This document shows, piece by piece, positions 55,320-64,000 of a stretch of DNA of 64,000 nucleotides. This stretch comes from Dendrophyllia cribrosa (taxonomy: Eukaryota > Cnidaria > Anthozoa > Scleractinia > Dendrophylliidae): contig JAJLRJ010000008.1 in NCBI GenBank assembly GCA_024195265.1, positions 28,468,932-28,532,931 on the forward strand, given 5' to 3'. The position numbers and the translations under genes are program-made. The notes under the pieces were generated by a model that saw only the letters and a list, made by a program, of their open reading frames with translations, was not told the origin of the DNA and ran no database searches. Each line of letters opens with the position of its first letter. Position 1 is the stretch's first letter.

Positions 55320-56188
55320 TTAGTGGTGACCAGGAAAGATGTTTCGCAGTATGTCCATAACAGCGTGGCGAGTGAGTCTCATCTTCCAACAGTAAATCAG
55401 AGGATTGAGACTTGAATTAAGAAACACCAGCGTTAAAGCGTAAAACTGTAAATGCTTCAGTAAGGTATTTAGACCACAGTTTCTAATAGCAACATTGATA
55501 CAAAACATTGGCAAATAACAAGCCAAAAACACCAGATACACGTAGAATGTAGCAATTGCAGTCTTTCTCACCCTCGCAGCATTTGCCATTTCACCATTTG
55601 GTGCTACTTGTTGTACTTGTAAAGCTTGAATTTGATTTGTGTGGCGTCGTACGGCTGCATATATCTTGCAGTAAAGCAATCCTGTTGTTACATAACAAAC
55701 AACCTGAAAAATTGTGAAAACAATTACACGAACTTTCTCTGGATTCCAGTCCAAGTTAATCAGCGAAAGAAATACAGTGAACACCCATATTGAGATCACT
55801 ACAGCAACAACACGCTTGTGAGTCACAAGTTCCTGATATCTGAGATGAAGATGAATAACCAAGAATCTATCTGCACTTAGAGCGAAAACAACTAGGAACG
55901 AAGCAGAAGAAAATGAAACCACCGGGATGGGATATGCGATGAATATGCTGTTATAAGTATTGTTGTTAGTATTTTGTTCCATCTCCATGACAAGAAGCGC
56001 AATGTACAATGGTTGCACCAATAAACAGCCAGACTCAGGAGCAATGCTTTTAAAGGTTTTGCCAACGACGACGTTTTTCTTAGCGCGTGTATTGTTATAA
56101 TGTTCAACATGATAGCGGTGCAAGACAAGACAGCGTTGAAGACGCAGTTAGCGACGGACGTTGAATAGAAGTCTCCAGCTTGTGTCAT
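55320..56188 (-). pseudogene. GPCR pseudogene, duplicate of the intact receptor
   Basis: Same gene as at 27207-28094, nearly identical over the sequence. A 19-nt deletion at about 56026 removes the codons after LSLAV in TM2, and the frame shifts. The N-terminal part (from 56188) and the rest (to 55320) are therefore in different frames. The deleted stretch in copy A (about 27914-27932) is bounded by AAAC repeats, pointing to a microhomology deletion. DRF and NPLIY are still present downstream. Not functional as a full receptor. Confidence 0.9.
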
Positions 56189-56583
56189 GGTATAGAACTT
56201 GTAAAGACCTCCTCTGCAAGTGATAATGGAAACGCGGGTTTTGTCCTAGTGAGATTGACAAAATCTTACTTCTTTGTCTTTTTCCCCTCCAAATTATTTA
56301 AAAATCCTGCAATTTGATGTCTTCCGTTTATCCTCAGGATTACAGTTGTTTGTTTGAATGATTCGATCCGTCGTTGGAAGATGTAGAATATAGTATTCGT
56401 TCGGTTTGAACTAAACACAGCTGTACCTTAAACAGAAAATAGAAACGTATATATTTCGCATGTCTCAGCCCAACAAATAATCTTTTGTTATTCAAATATA
56501 ATTTTTCTTTAATAAAAACGATAAGCCAGATCGTCCAGTTAGAAAGGCAGAAAAATTGGTTATTAAGAAAACACCGACACAAT

Positions 56584-57583
56584 AGGACAATCACATGACT
56601 TTTGGAGGGCATATAGTTTATTTGTGGCCCGAGTAGCATCATTTGCGCCCGAGCGGAGCGAGGGTGCAAATGATGCTACGAGGGACGCAAATAAACTATA
56701 TGCCCGACAAAAGTCATGTGATTATCATTATTATCAATACACAAGGCCAAATCGTACAAATTCATTACTCGTGCCGGTACCGCAACGAGTCAAGGATTGG
56801 GGTAATACGTTCGTGTTCCAGTACACCAAATTGAAAATCAATAACAATGTTGTCCCCTAAACCACCACCAATCCTAACCACCCGTCATGGAACATCACTA
56901 CACATCATCGCACGTTGCTAGACCTAATCAACTTCCCTAGAAATCATCTAATGGAACTAGACATCATCCAACATCACTAGGCATCATACAGGATACTGGA
57001 ACACGAACTTATTCCCAGGATTGGCCTGCGTTTTTTTTCTTTTCCTCCGTTTTTGTGCATCGCGTTAGATCTGGGTACAAGAATACGTACGCATGCACTG
57101 CGAGAAAATTTTGAGCCTGCGATACTTGGGATTCGGTGGCGTCGTTTTGCAAGCAAAAGCGAGCAAAAGCAAAACAAATTTGGGTTTTATTGTTTGTTGC
57201 TGTTTACTCGTGACGGATACGGCAACGAGGTAAAGTTTGCTCTCCATTTTTTTTATTTTATTCTTTTTGTTTTCGTCTGTTATTTGTGCATCGCATTAGA
57301 TCTGAGACATTTCTGGGTACGAGAATACGCACGCATGCAAGCAGAAGCGAAACTAATTTTGGTTTTATTTGCCTGTTGTTGTGTTACATAAGTGTTCCCC
57401 GCAAGTAACGTACATTACCGGTACGAGTACAGGCTACCGGGTAGCCTCTTGTTTAATAAGAAAAAAATGTTTAACAGAAACAGGGCCGTAAATGCGTTTG
57501 CAGCCCGTCAAATTCAATATCGCCCGCCACTCACGCGTGTTTTCTCGAAGGCAGTTTCTTAATTGGCCGCGTATATTGATAAT
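56584..57583 (+). mobile_element. Composite hairpin MITE C1, copy 2, with nested insert
   Basis: Without its insert (about 56767-57452, 686 bp) it has the same length as the copy at 16925-17237. AAT is duplicated at both ends (56581-56583 and 57584-57586). Copy A of the duplication (near 28540) keeps the empty site GCAATTGGAG. Confidence 0.88.
56767..57452. mobile_element. Nested 686-bp insert of unknown class
   Basis: Starts ACTCGTGCCGGTACC and ends near GGCTACCGGGTAGCCTC. It holds an internal imperfect duplication (AGATCTGGGTACAAGAATACG at about 57068 and a related stretch at about 57300). No terminal repeat clear enough to classify. Confidence 0.6.
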
Positions 57584-57722
57584 AATTGGAGTTTACTTCC
57601 TGCTGAATTGAATTGATGCGACTAATAATCAGTTTGCAGCTGGGGTCACAACACTTTGGAAATGCATAAGCGATGATAAAACTGCACAATTAAAATAAAA
57701 AAAGGTGGGTTATAACTAGTGG

Positions 57723-60561
57723 TTGTGTGAACGATTTTCGAATAAAAACATCAGTTGCGTATGAAAAATAACCTGAAAAAAAAAAACCAACTTGAAAGTC
57801 AAAATATCAAACATTTATACGCAGACATTTTGAATTTTGGAGGGAAATTAGAGCTGCGAAATGCAAATCTAGTTTTGTTTACAAAAGATCGCTTTCGATC
57901 CAGACTATTAAATTCTTGAAATAACAAACACAGGAAAAAGGACAGCAAATTCTCTCAGTTCAGGGGCACCCAACGAATCTGTTCCTCACTTTATCTGTTC
58001 CCCAGCGGAATTCTTGCTGGCTGGCAAAATATTCTGAAAACAAATTTTCCTTGCTAGTTGATATGCACTTCTTACAGATCTAAGTGAGAGAATTAATTAA
58101 ATTGTCAAAATAAATTTTGTTTGCTGATCACTGCATTAATTCTCATGGCCTTTTCTCTTGATAATGTACGGTTTGATGTTGGTCACTTTCGGGCTTAAAA
58201 GGGGTCAGCTTCGTAGTAACAAATTTTAGCAGTACTTAGAGACACCCGAACTGGTTTAAGTTCGAGACGGCAGTGCATGTACAAAACAATAAACACAAAA
58301 GCCTCAAATAGTTTGCCATTAGTTCCCAAGCCCCTTTTGGTAACTTATTATTATTGTTTTTTTTTATTTATTATCTTTTAATTGCTGGCTGGGAAACAGA
58401 CATTTTTTTATCCAGCTGGCTGGGAATTTCCCTGTGTGTTATGCTGGGAAAAAGGAACAGATATATTTTTCCCAGCAACGTAGAAGAACACCTGGAAATG
58501 CTTTTATATCATTTATTTTAATTTATTTGAGTAAAATAATGCATTTTGCCAAAGATTGTTCGTTGGGTGCCCCTGTCAGTTGAAAGTTTTATTCAAATAT
58601 CTGTTAGACAAGATTTCATTGACCGTGTTCGTACCGTCCACAGCTGAACTGACTGGCAGTGCTGCAAGACTCATGAAAGAACATTGTCTTCCCCTTGATT
58701 CCTCACTAAAAAGTTCGCTACCCTGATGAATACTTCCCGAAATACTTATAAGTGGCTGTCTCCCTAAGATCCTCATAATCAAAATTAGTAATGAAACAGA
58801 TTTTCTTCAAATCTTGCATGTGAATTACACATTGTCTAGTAACTTTAAAAACATTTCGTTTGGTCTCAAAATGTTTTCTTCAGCAATTTACAGGGGGGTC
58901 CCCTGGGGGACCAAATTTGATATTTTTTTAGTATGAAAAATGCAAAATTTCCCTAACTTTGGCAACTTCTCACAATACTTAAAATTTGACGCAGAGCTAA
59001 ATTATACTGTTGTTTGACAGGTACAAGTCCAGTTATTATTACAACCGATTATAAAAGTTTCCATATCATTGTTCCAAGTAGTTAAACATTAACTTCTATC
59101 AACCCACTTACACAGCTTGTAATAAAACAGGAAAAATGGGCTCACAAAAATTCATCTAAGCCAAAAGTGGATCGTCGTACAGCAATTTCCTTGCAGCCAT
59201 ACAACAATAAAGACTTAATCTTAAATACCATGAAAAAAAATTGTGTGGCCAGTTGGTGTTAAGACCATGAAGCCGCTTTGAAATACTAGTATTTACTAAT
59301 TATACAAATTAGGAGCCTCAACTAGGCCTTAGCGTGCAAATACAGTGCAAATGTGACCCTAACAGTGTTGTTTCCCATCAGAGAAACACAAAAATAGTTT
59401 CAAACAACAGCAGAATACAAAACTATACTAGTATACATCAGTATACAGCTGTATTGAAATTGTAGATAGCCTTCAAAGTGCCCATTAACTGTCCTCGATG
59501 CACACAAAATCCTGCAAAATACTGCTTCGTTCAATGACTGCCAATTCGCCTTCGTAATAAAGCATAAAAAATAAGACATAATGCGTATATTGTTAATCGG
59601 AGCTTACTGTCCTGAACTGAAATCAGTGACTGCCATCTTGGTGTATGCTTTCATTTGTACTTGCGGCCTTTTCCACACCCAGTCGCTCGTCATTTACTAA
59701 AATTTGATCCATGTTAGTCCATCAGCTAGGGTGGTTGTATGGCTCACTTAAGGGGAACAAACAAAACTTGTACAATCTTAATCTTTGACTATTAAGCATC
59801 ATAAAAATGTGTGATAGCAAGGATAGAACGGTAGCTTTCACTTTGTAAATCGAGTTTTAAATTTGCCCCTCATACCCTCCTTTTGGCCGCCATCTTGGAT
59901 TTCTAAAAAACCTTTAAAAAATGTTATTCTTTCTTAAATGCACACGATCTTTTGCCTAGACGTATATTTGGAATAATACGTATCTGAGATATTATTTCAG
60001 CATTGTTTACGGTTATTCAAGTTATAATGACGTCATAAATGACGTCACAGTGACCGCCATTTTGTTTTCTAGCCTGTGTATTCAACCGGTATCTCAATCA
60101 TCTGAAATAACTAAATTACCATAAAGGCGCTCTACATCACAATGAAAAACGCGCTTAAAGCCATTGCTAACGTCTTTTTCTATGTTTAGTTACGCATACT
60201 ACGCCATGCATTATTATATCAGAAATTAGAGTAGATAACTAGGTCCACACTTCAGTCTAGAGCTCGTTTGAGTTCAGAAGCGCCACGATCGTATAACGTC
60301 CTTCTTCACTGCTGTCACTTGCATATGGGATCTATAACATAAATATACGTTCATGTCATGTACTGCTTTTGCGTCTTGAACAAAGTAGCTGAAAAAAGAA
60401 AAACGTTCATACGCACGAGTTTCAGAAAGCTTATACAAAACGTATCCCGTCAAGAGGGATCTTGCTATATCGAACGTGAAGAAAGACACAACAAAAGGTA
60501 ATAACTATCTTTCTGTTCGCCATTCCAAGTGACCCACACCTTGTGAACGTACTTACCCGTA
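57723..60561. other. AT-rich region, no gene recognised
   Basis: Short frames only (for example 58576-58782 on the - strand). A part of it may be the 3' untranslated or terminal region of the element that carries the long frame to the right. Includes TGACGTCATAAATGACGTCA near 60030. Confidence 0.35.
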
Positions 60562-63500
60562 TCAATCTTCTACATCTTCAGAGTCACTATCCCCACTCTC
60601 ATACTGAACACCATCATCAGTTGCCATATTGTCACACTGGATACTGCACATGTCAGTGCACTTCAGACCCGCCTTCAAGCAGCAGCAGTTCTCGACCGTG
60701 CATGCTCTCTTGCACGTACAGGAGAGTAGTTCCAGGACCTCTTCTGGAGCCGGCTTAGATCCAAGCCACATAAATTCCACGACGTTAGAGGTATTGTCTA
60801 CTTCCCAGCCGTGCCCATGAGGGGAGGGGATTACCGGAAGTGGAAAGATGGCTCTTCTCCAGATAGCTGCTTGATAATTCGCTCTTGTAACGTGAAGTCG
60901 TAGAGATGACTCGCATGGTGGCAGAGCCTCTGGCTCGACTTTCCCGCCTCTAGCGCAGTGGATCTCATAGCGCAGCACATCCACGCTCTGGCACTTCTTC
61001 CCGTACAGCTGACACACGAGTGCCTCCGTATCTTTAAAGGTCTCCTCAGATACAACCCACTCCTCCCCGATACTCGCCATAGCTCGGACGTACCTTTCAT
61101 TGCGTTGGAGAAGCTGGACTGCTTTCCACTTCCCTTTACCAGAGAAGGCAGAGATGGTATCACAGCCTGTGATCGCGTGTACGCCGATTAGGGCTTTCAT
61201 GAAGCAGTGCTTGTCAATGCCTGGGTCGAGTTGCTTCTCCAAGCTGTTAACAACTATAGAAAGTTCTATTATCCTGGTCTTCGCGCCTCTTCCTTTCTTC
61301 ATGTAGCACTTTCCAAGGTTTCGGCTATGGGCAAGCAGTAGGACAAAGACGTCAGTGTCATCGGAGTGGATGACGCACGTGCCTCCCGCGTGCTGAGCAT
61401 GGAGAACCATGCGTGTATCAGCCTCTTCGTGATTACACTCTAGCTCAGGAACAGGGTCGCATGTGTCTGCGTCTAGTCGCCAGCACTGATCTTCGGTTGT
61501 CACGTACATGATCCGGTTGCCGAGCCTGCCTCTGAATGCTTCTGTCTTCCACTGTGACACGAGGAATTTGACGATCTCAGGCTTGTTTGCGGTGACACTG
61601 AGCAGCTTGTTCCATGACTTCACCGTATAGGCAGGGAGTATGTTCTTGTATTGTACACCGTCAGAGGTAGACACTCTTTTCAATCTTTCGACATTCTTGA
61701 TTGATACCTCGCGATACACGTCGAACACAACATCTACACGCCTGCTGCCAGTGCTCGTCACCACCTCAAACACTTTCTCAGCGACCACAAGGAACGTAGC
61801 TCCAGAGGGGATCTTCAACTTCTGCAAGACTGCCATTCCATCGAAAATGCTGGTTGCGTTCTCTGGGTATTTCTCGGTGACTGTGATGCGTCGCTCTAAC
61901 TGTTGGGAAAGTTTGGCTTTGCTTGTCTTTCGCGGGAGTCCATAAGGATCGGCAAGAGACCAAGGAAGAGGACCAAGAGGATAGGTGAAAACAACTTTCA
62001 TGTCAATGTGACGAAACTGTCCGAGAAGTGCCATCCGAGCAAATACATCACGATCCATACGAAGAGGAAGTACTAGATCCTTGTTGCGAACCTTACGAAC
62101 AGCCTTCAGGTCCTTAAAAGACTTCAGCTTGGCTTTCTTCAATGGATCGAAGTAGTCTGAAGTGGGATTGGCTGAGCAACGGTTCACTACAAAGTCATTC
62201 GCTGCCTGCTTTCCCTTGCTCTTGGCCTGCAGTAAGTCATCACTTACTTCTGCTGTCGCTTCGATACCCGTGGACAAGCTCGTGAATGCTGCATCTTGTT
62301 TCCATGGATTGGTGAATACATCCTCAAGCAGATCCACCAGCTTTCCTACGGCTTTGTTGTCTTCTTTAATGCGTGCTGGAGCCAACTCCTTATGGGTGTA
62401 GGTCTGGGATAAAGTAATGGACAAATGCTCGCGAAGAAGCTTCCTGTACACACCACGCCTTGTGTCATTGAGCACCCATCTCTGAGTCGCGGCAAAATTA
62501 GCACTAAACCCGATGTAGCCTCCTCCCGTCTTGCAGTCGCGATTAATGGTGTTCTCAATGGTCTTGTCAGCTTCATTTCGTCCAAAAGGATTACGGCCCC
62601 CCATCTGAACGGAAAATTGGCCTCTGTTGAAGGCTGCGTAAACCTCCGGCATTCTGACAGACAGATGACGCATGTCGTTCAGAAATGGGATGAGATAGCG
62701 CGCGTAGTTTTGGCGATCATACGCAAATGCCCATGGAATCACCTCCTCGATGCATGACAGGTACAACTCCCAGCTACCAGTGCGCGACGCGTAAATGAGG
62801 TTCAGCATCAGCTCGCACAGCTCCAAATACGAGAGCCAGAACCTCCCTAAGTTTGAGCCTTTCTCCTTCATTTCCTGTACATAGACATGGAACTGCTCTC
62901 CAAACTCGCGGAACTCGCGGCTGTTCATCACTCGCTCAAACTCTTCTTGGTTCAGTTCTAGTTTCAGCCGTTCCAAGTTCAAGGTCGGCAATGACTGGAC
63001 TGAAGACTCAAACTCTTTCAAGAGCAATCTCATGAGGGCTTCATACACACATTTATGAAGACGCACCGCTCGATTGTACTGTTTTCCATTTAGAGCCTTA
63101 TCCACTGAACCCTCTGCCACAACATCGCTCTGGACAGCTAGTTCTCTAAGCCCTGCATCCCCGAATCGGCTTCCGATGACCCCTAAGAGCATTAGCAACA
63201 AATGAAAACCTCCCATCATTATGACTAGGCCAACGAATAGCTCCTTGTGTTTCCAGTAAACCTCCATGGCCTTGGCATAAAAAGCCTGATCAAAAACACA
63301 AACAACAGCATTCAACTGCAGCCGATCTTTTATCTCACACCCTCGAGACAGCACCTCGTACGCGGTCTTCAGGTCAGTGGCAGGAGAGTCTATAGTGTCC
63401 AAATAACTAATTGTACTCTCCACAACCACAACACGATCGCGGACTTTAATGTTAAAGCCAGTCCACCCAGGCACTAGCAATAATGGGTGCGTTTCGAGCT

Positions 63501-64000
63501 TTCTGACCTCGAGCCATACGAGGTAGCGCAATGTCAGTTCCTTTGCTTTGTCAATATAAGAAGAACTTACTCCGAGGTTTTGAACGTGCAGCAGTTCCCC
63601 TGGCCCCTCCCGTTTTCCGCCGTAGTACTCGGGGATCTCTCTAGTCACCACAGTCGCTGGTAGGGATCTCCTGCATTTCTTCGCTACTGGTGGTGCGTAG
63701 TCTTGGTCATCTGACTCGTCTCCGCTCTCTCTCTCATTTCTCTCCGTGACGAGGATGGAGTTCACGCGATGGGATATTCCAGACCCACTCAGTGTACACT
63801 CTAGGTTATCAATGTTATCCGCCACCATCAGGGCGACAGTGGACCTGGACTCTTCCTGCATTACACTGGCCGGAATGACGACTCGGTTTTCTCGTTGCTC
63901 GTTGATAACTTCTAACGCATACTCGGTCTCAATCTCTTCTACTAGGTCGTAACTTACGCCATGGCCGTACTTATTGATAAGCTTCACAATCTCTGTGTTA
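60562..64000 (-). CDS. Large intronless protein with PIN-like and CXC-like domains, open at window edge
   Basis: One frame without introns or stops runs from the window edge to TGA at 60562-60564. The 5' end lies beyond 64000, because the first codons in view are sense codons and no ATG start is forced. Counting from 63987: an acidic/nuclear-type segment (87-107, KKCRR); VFDQAFYAKA and GGFHLLLMLLGVIGSRFGDAGL (231-280); FAYDRQNYARYL and AFNRGQFSVQ followed by KTIENTINRDCKTGGG (421-490). Then comes a PIN/FEN-like set HEEADTR (853), HSDDTDVFVLLL (about 874) and HAITGCDT (937-944). Last is a cysteine block CTCKRACTVENCCC...CTDMC (1090-1113) like tesmin/TSO1 CXC, and a very acidic tail. The same block order recurs in uncharacterised multicopy proteins of fish and cnidarians. 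The nuclease and DNA-binding roles are inferred. Confidence 0.75.
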   Translation of the reverse strand, partial: NTEIVKLINKYGHGVSYDLVEEIETEYALEVINEQRENRVVIPASVMQEESRSTVALMVADNIDNLECTLSGSGISHRVNSILVTERNERESGDESDDQDYAPPVAKKCRRSLPATVVTREIPEYYGGKREGPGELLHVQNLGVSSSYIDKAKELTLRYLVWLEVRKLETHPLLLVPGWTGFNIKVRDRVVVVESTISYLDTIDSPATDLKTAYEVLSRGCEIKDRLQLNAVVCVFDQAFYAKAMEVYWKHKELFVGLVIMMGGFHLLLMLLGVIGSRFGDAGLRELAVQSDVVAEGSVDKALNGKQYNRAVRLHKCVYEALMRLLLKEFESSVQSLPTLNLERLKLELNQEEFERVMNSREFREFGEQFHVYVQEMKEKGSNLGRFWLSYLELCELMLNLIYASRTGSWELYLSCIEEVIPWAFAYDRQNYARYLIPFLNDMRHLSVRMPEVYAAFNRGQFSVQMGGRNPFGRNEADKTIENTINRDCKTGGGYIGFSANFAATQRWVLNDTRRGVYRKLLREHLSITLSQTYTHKELAPARIKEDNKAVGKLVDLLEDVFTNPWKQDAAFTSLSTGIEATAEVSDDLLQAKSKGKQAANDFVVNRCSANPTSDYFDPLKKAKLKSFKDLKAVRKVRNKDLVLPLRMDRDVFARMALLGQFRHIDMKVVFTYPLGPLPWSLADPYGLPRKTSKAKLSQQLERRITVTEKYPENATSIFDGMAVLQKLKIPSGATFLVVAEKVFEVVTSTGSRRVDVVFDVYREVSIKNVERLKRVSTSDGVQYKNILPAYTVKSWNKLLSVTANKPEIVKFLVSQWKTEAFRGRLGNRIMYVTTEDQCWRLDADTCDPVPELECNHEEADTRMVLHAQHAGGTCVIHSDDTDVFVLLLAHSRNLGKCYMKKGRGAKTRIIELSIVVNSLEKQLDPGIDKHCFMKALIGVHAITGCDTISAFSGKGKWKAVQLLQRNERYVRAMASIGEEWVVSEETFKDTEALVCQLYGKKCQSVDVLRYEIHCARGGKVEPEALPPCESSLRLHVTRANYQAAIWRRAIFPLPVIPSPHGHGWEVDNTSNVVEFMWLGSKPAPEEVLELLSCTCKRACTVENCCCLKAGLKCTDMCSIQCDNMATDDGVQYESGDSDSEDVED

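Larger units (their letters stand above)
51935..57720. repeat. Segmental duplication, copy B (interrupted twice)
   Basis: Left part 51935-52207 matches 26808-27095; it resumes at 55209 (TTCGAGTACTGCTTGTG) and runs to about 57720. The 52208-55208 block is absent from copy A, as is the MITE at 56584-57583. Confidence 0.85.

Noticed and set aside
55320..56123. Second functional GPCR
   Set aside because: The 267-residue frame lacks the true N-terminus and TM1-TM2; comparison with copy A shows a 19-nt deletion and frameshift.
61100..63952. Many + strand frames opposite the long protein
   Set aside because: They are antisense shadows of a single well-supported 1141-codon frame.

Overview
The window looks like nuclear DNA from an anthozoan cnidarian, most likely a stony coral. 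The base composition is AT-rich, the introns are long and carry canonical GT/AG sites, and miniature inverted-repeat elements (MITEs) are very dense. CR1/L2-like and L1/Tx1-like LINE remnants and a Penelope-like element are present, together with an intronless rhodopsin-type GPCR. The species is inferred from content; no database was searched.

The first 20 kb carry the 3' part of one host gene on the + strand, an otoferlin-type ferlin. I resolved 20 exons by splice sites, reading frame and protein similarity. They encode the last 801 residues, ending in two C2 domains (C2E and C2F), a C-terminal membrane anchor and a TGA at 20055-20057. Its introns hold at least fifteen mobile-element remnants. 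Intron 5 has two very large hairpins (93-bp and 375-bp arms). Other introns carry tRNA-derived SINE pieces, a TTAA-flanked element, MITEs and 5'-truncated LINEs.

From 20 to 37 kb lie the ferlin 3' flank, more MITEs, a LINE tail, a broken NHL-repeat fragment, an intact 295-residue GPCR (- strand) and a 5'-truncated, frameshifted LINE reverse transcriptase (- strand). The GPCR sits in a segmental duplication. The second copy (51.9-57.7 kb) is a pseudogene with a 19-nt deletion and is interrupted by two later insertions (about 3.0 kb and 1.0 kb). Comparing the two copies gives filled and empty sites.

From 37.5 to 51.7 kb is a nest of repeats. A Penelope-like element (reverse transcriptase tail plus GIY-YIG) is flanked by an inverted copy of its own 3' end and holds a 9-bp-TSD MITE. 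After it comes a degenerate satellite whose units carry the hairpin CACAAAC-N5-GTTTGTG. This satellite is broken apart by two TTAA-flanked elements, a 4.8-kb foldback with 1.3-kb arms, and a 3.5-kb transposon with 20-bp terminal inverted repeats and GGAATCC subterminal repeats.

The last 3.4 kb (- strand) is one long intronless reading frame of more than 1145 codons, open at the window edge. It has a conserved central block, a predicted PIN/FEN-like block and a C-terminal cysteine-rich (CXC-like) domain. I think it belongs to a multicopy, probably mobile-element-associated family of unknown function.
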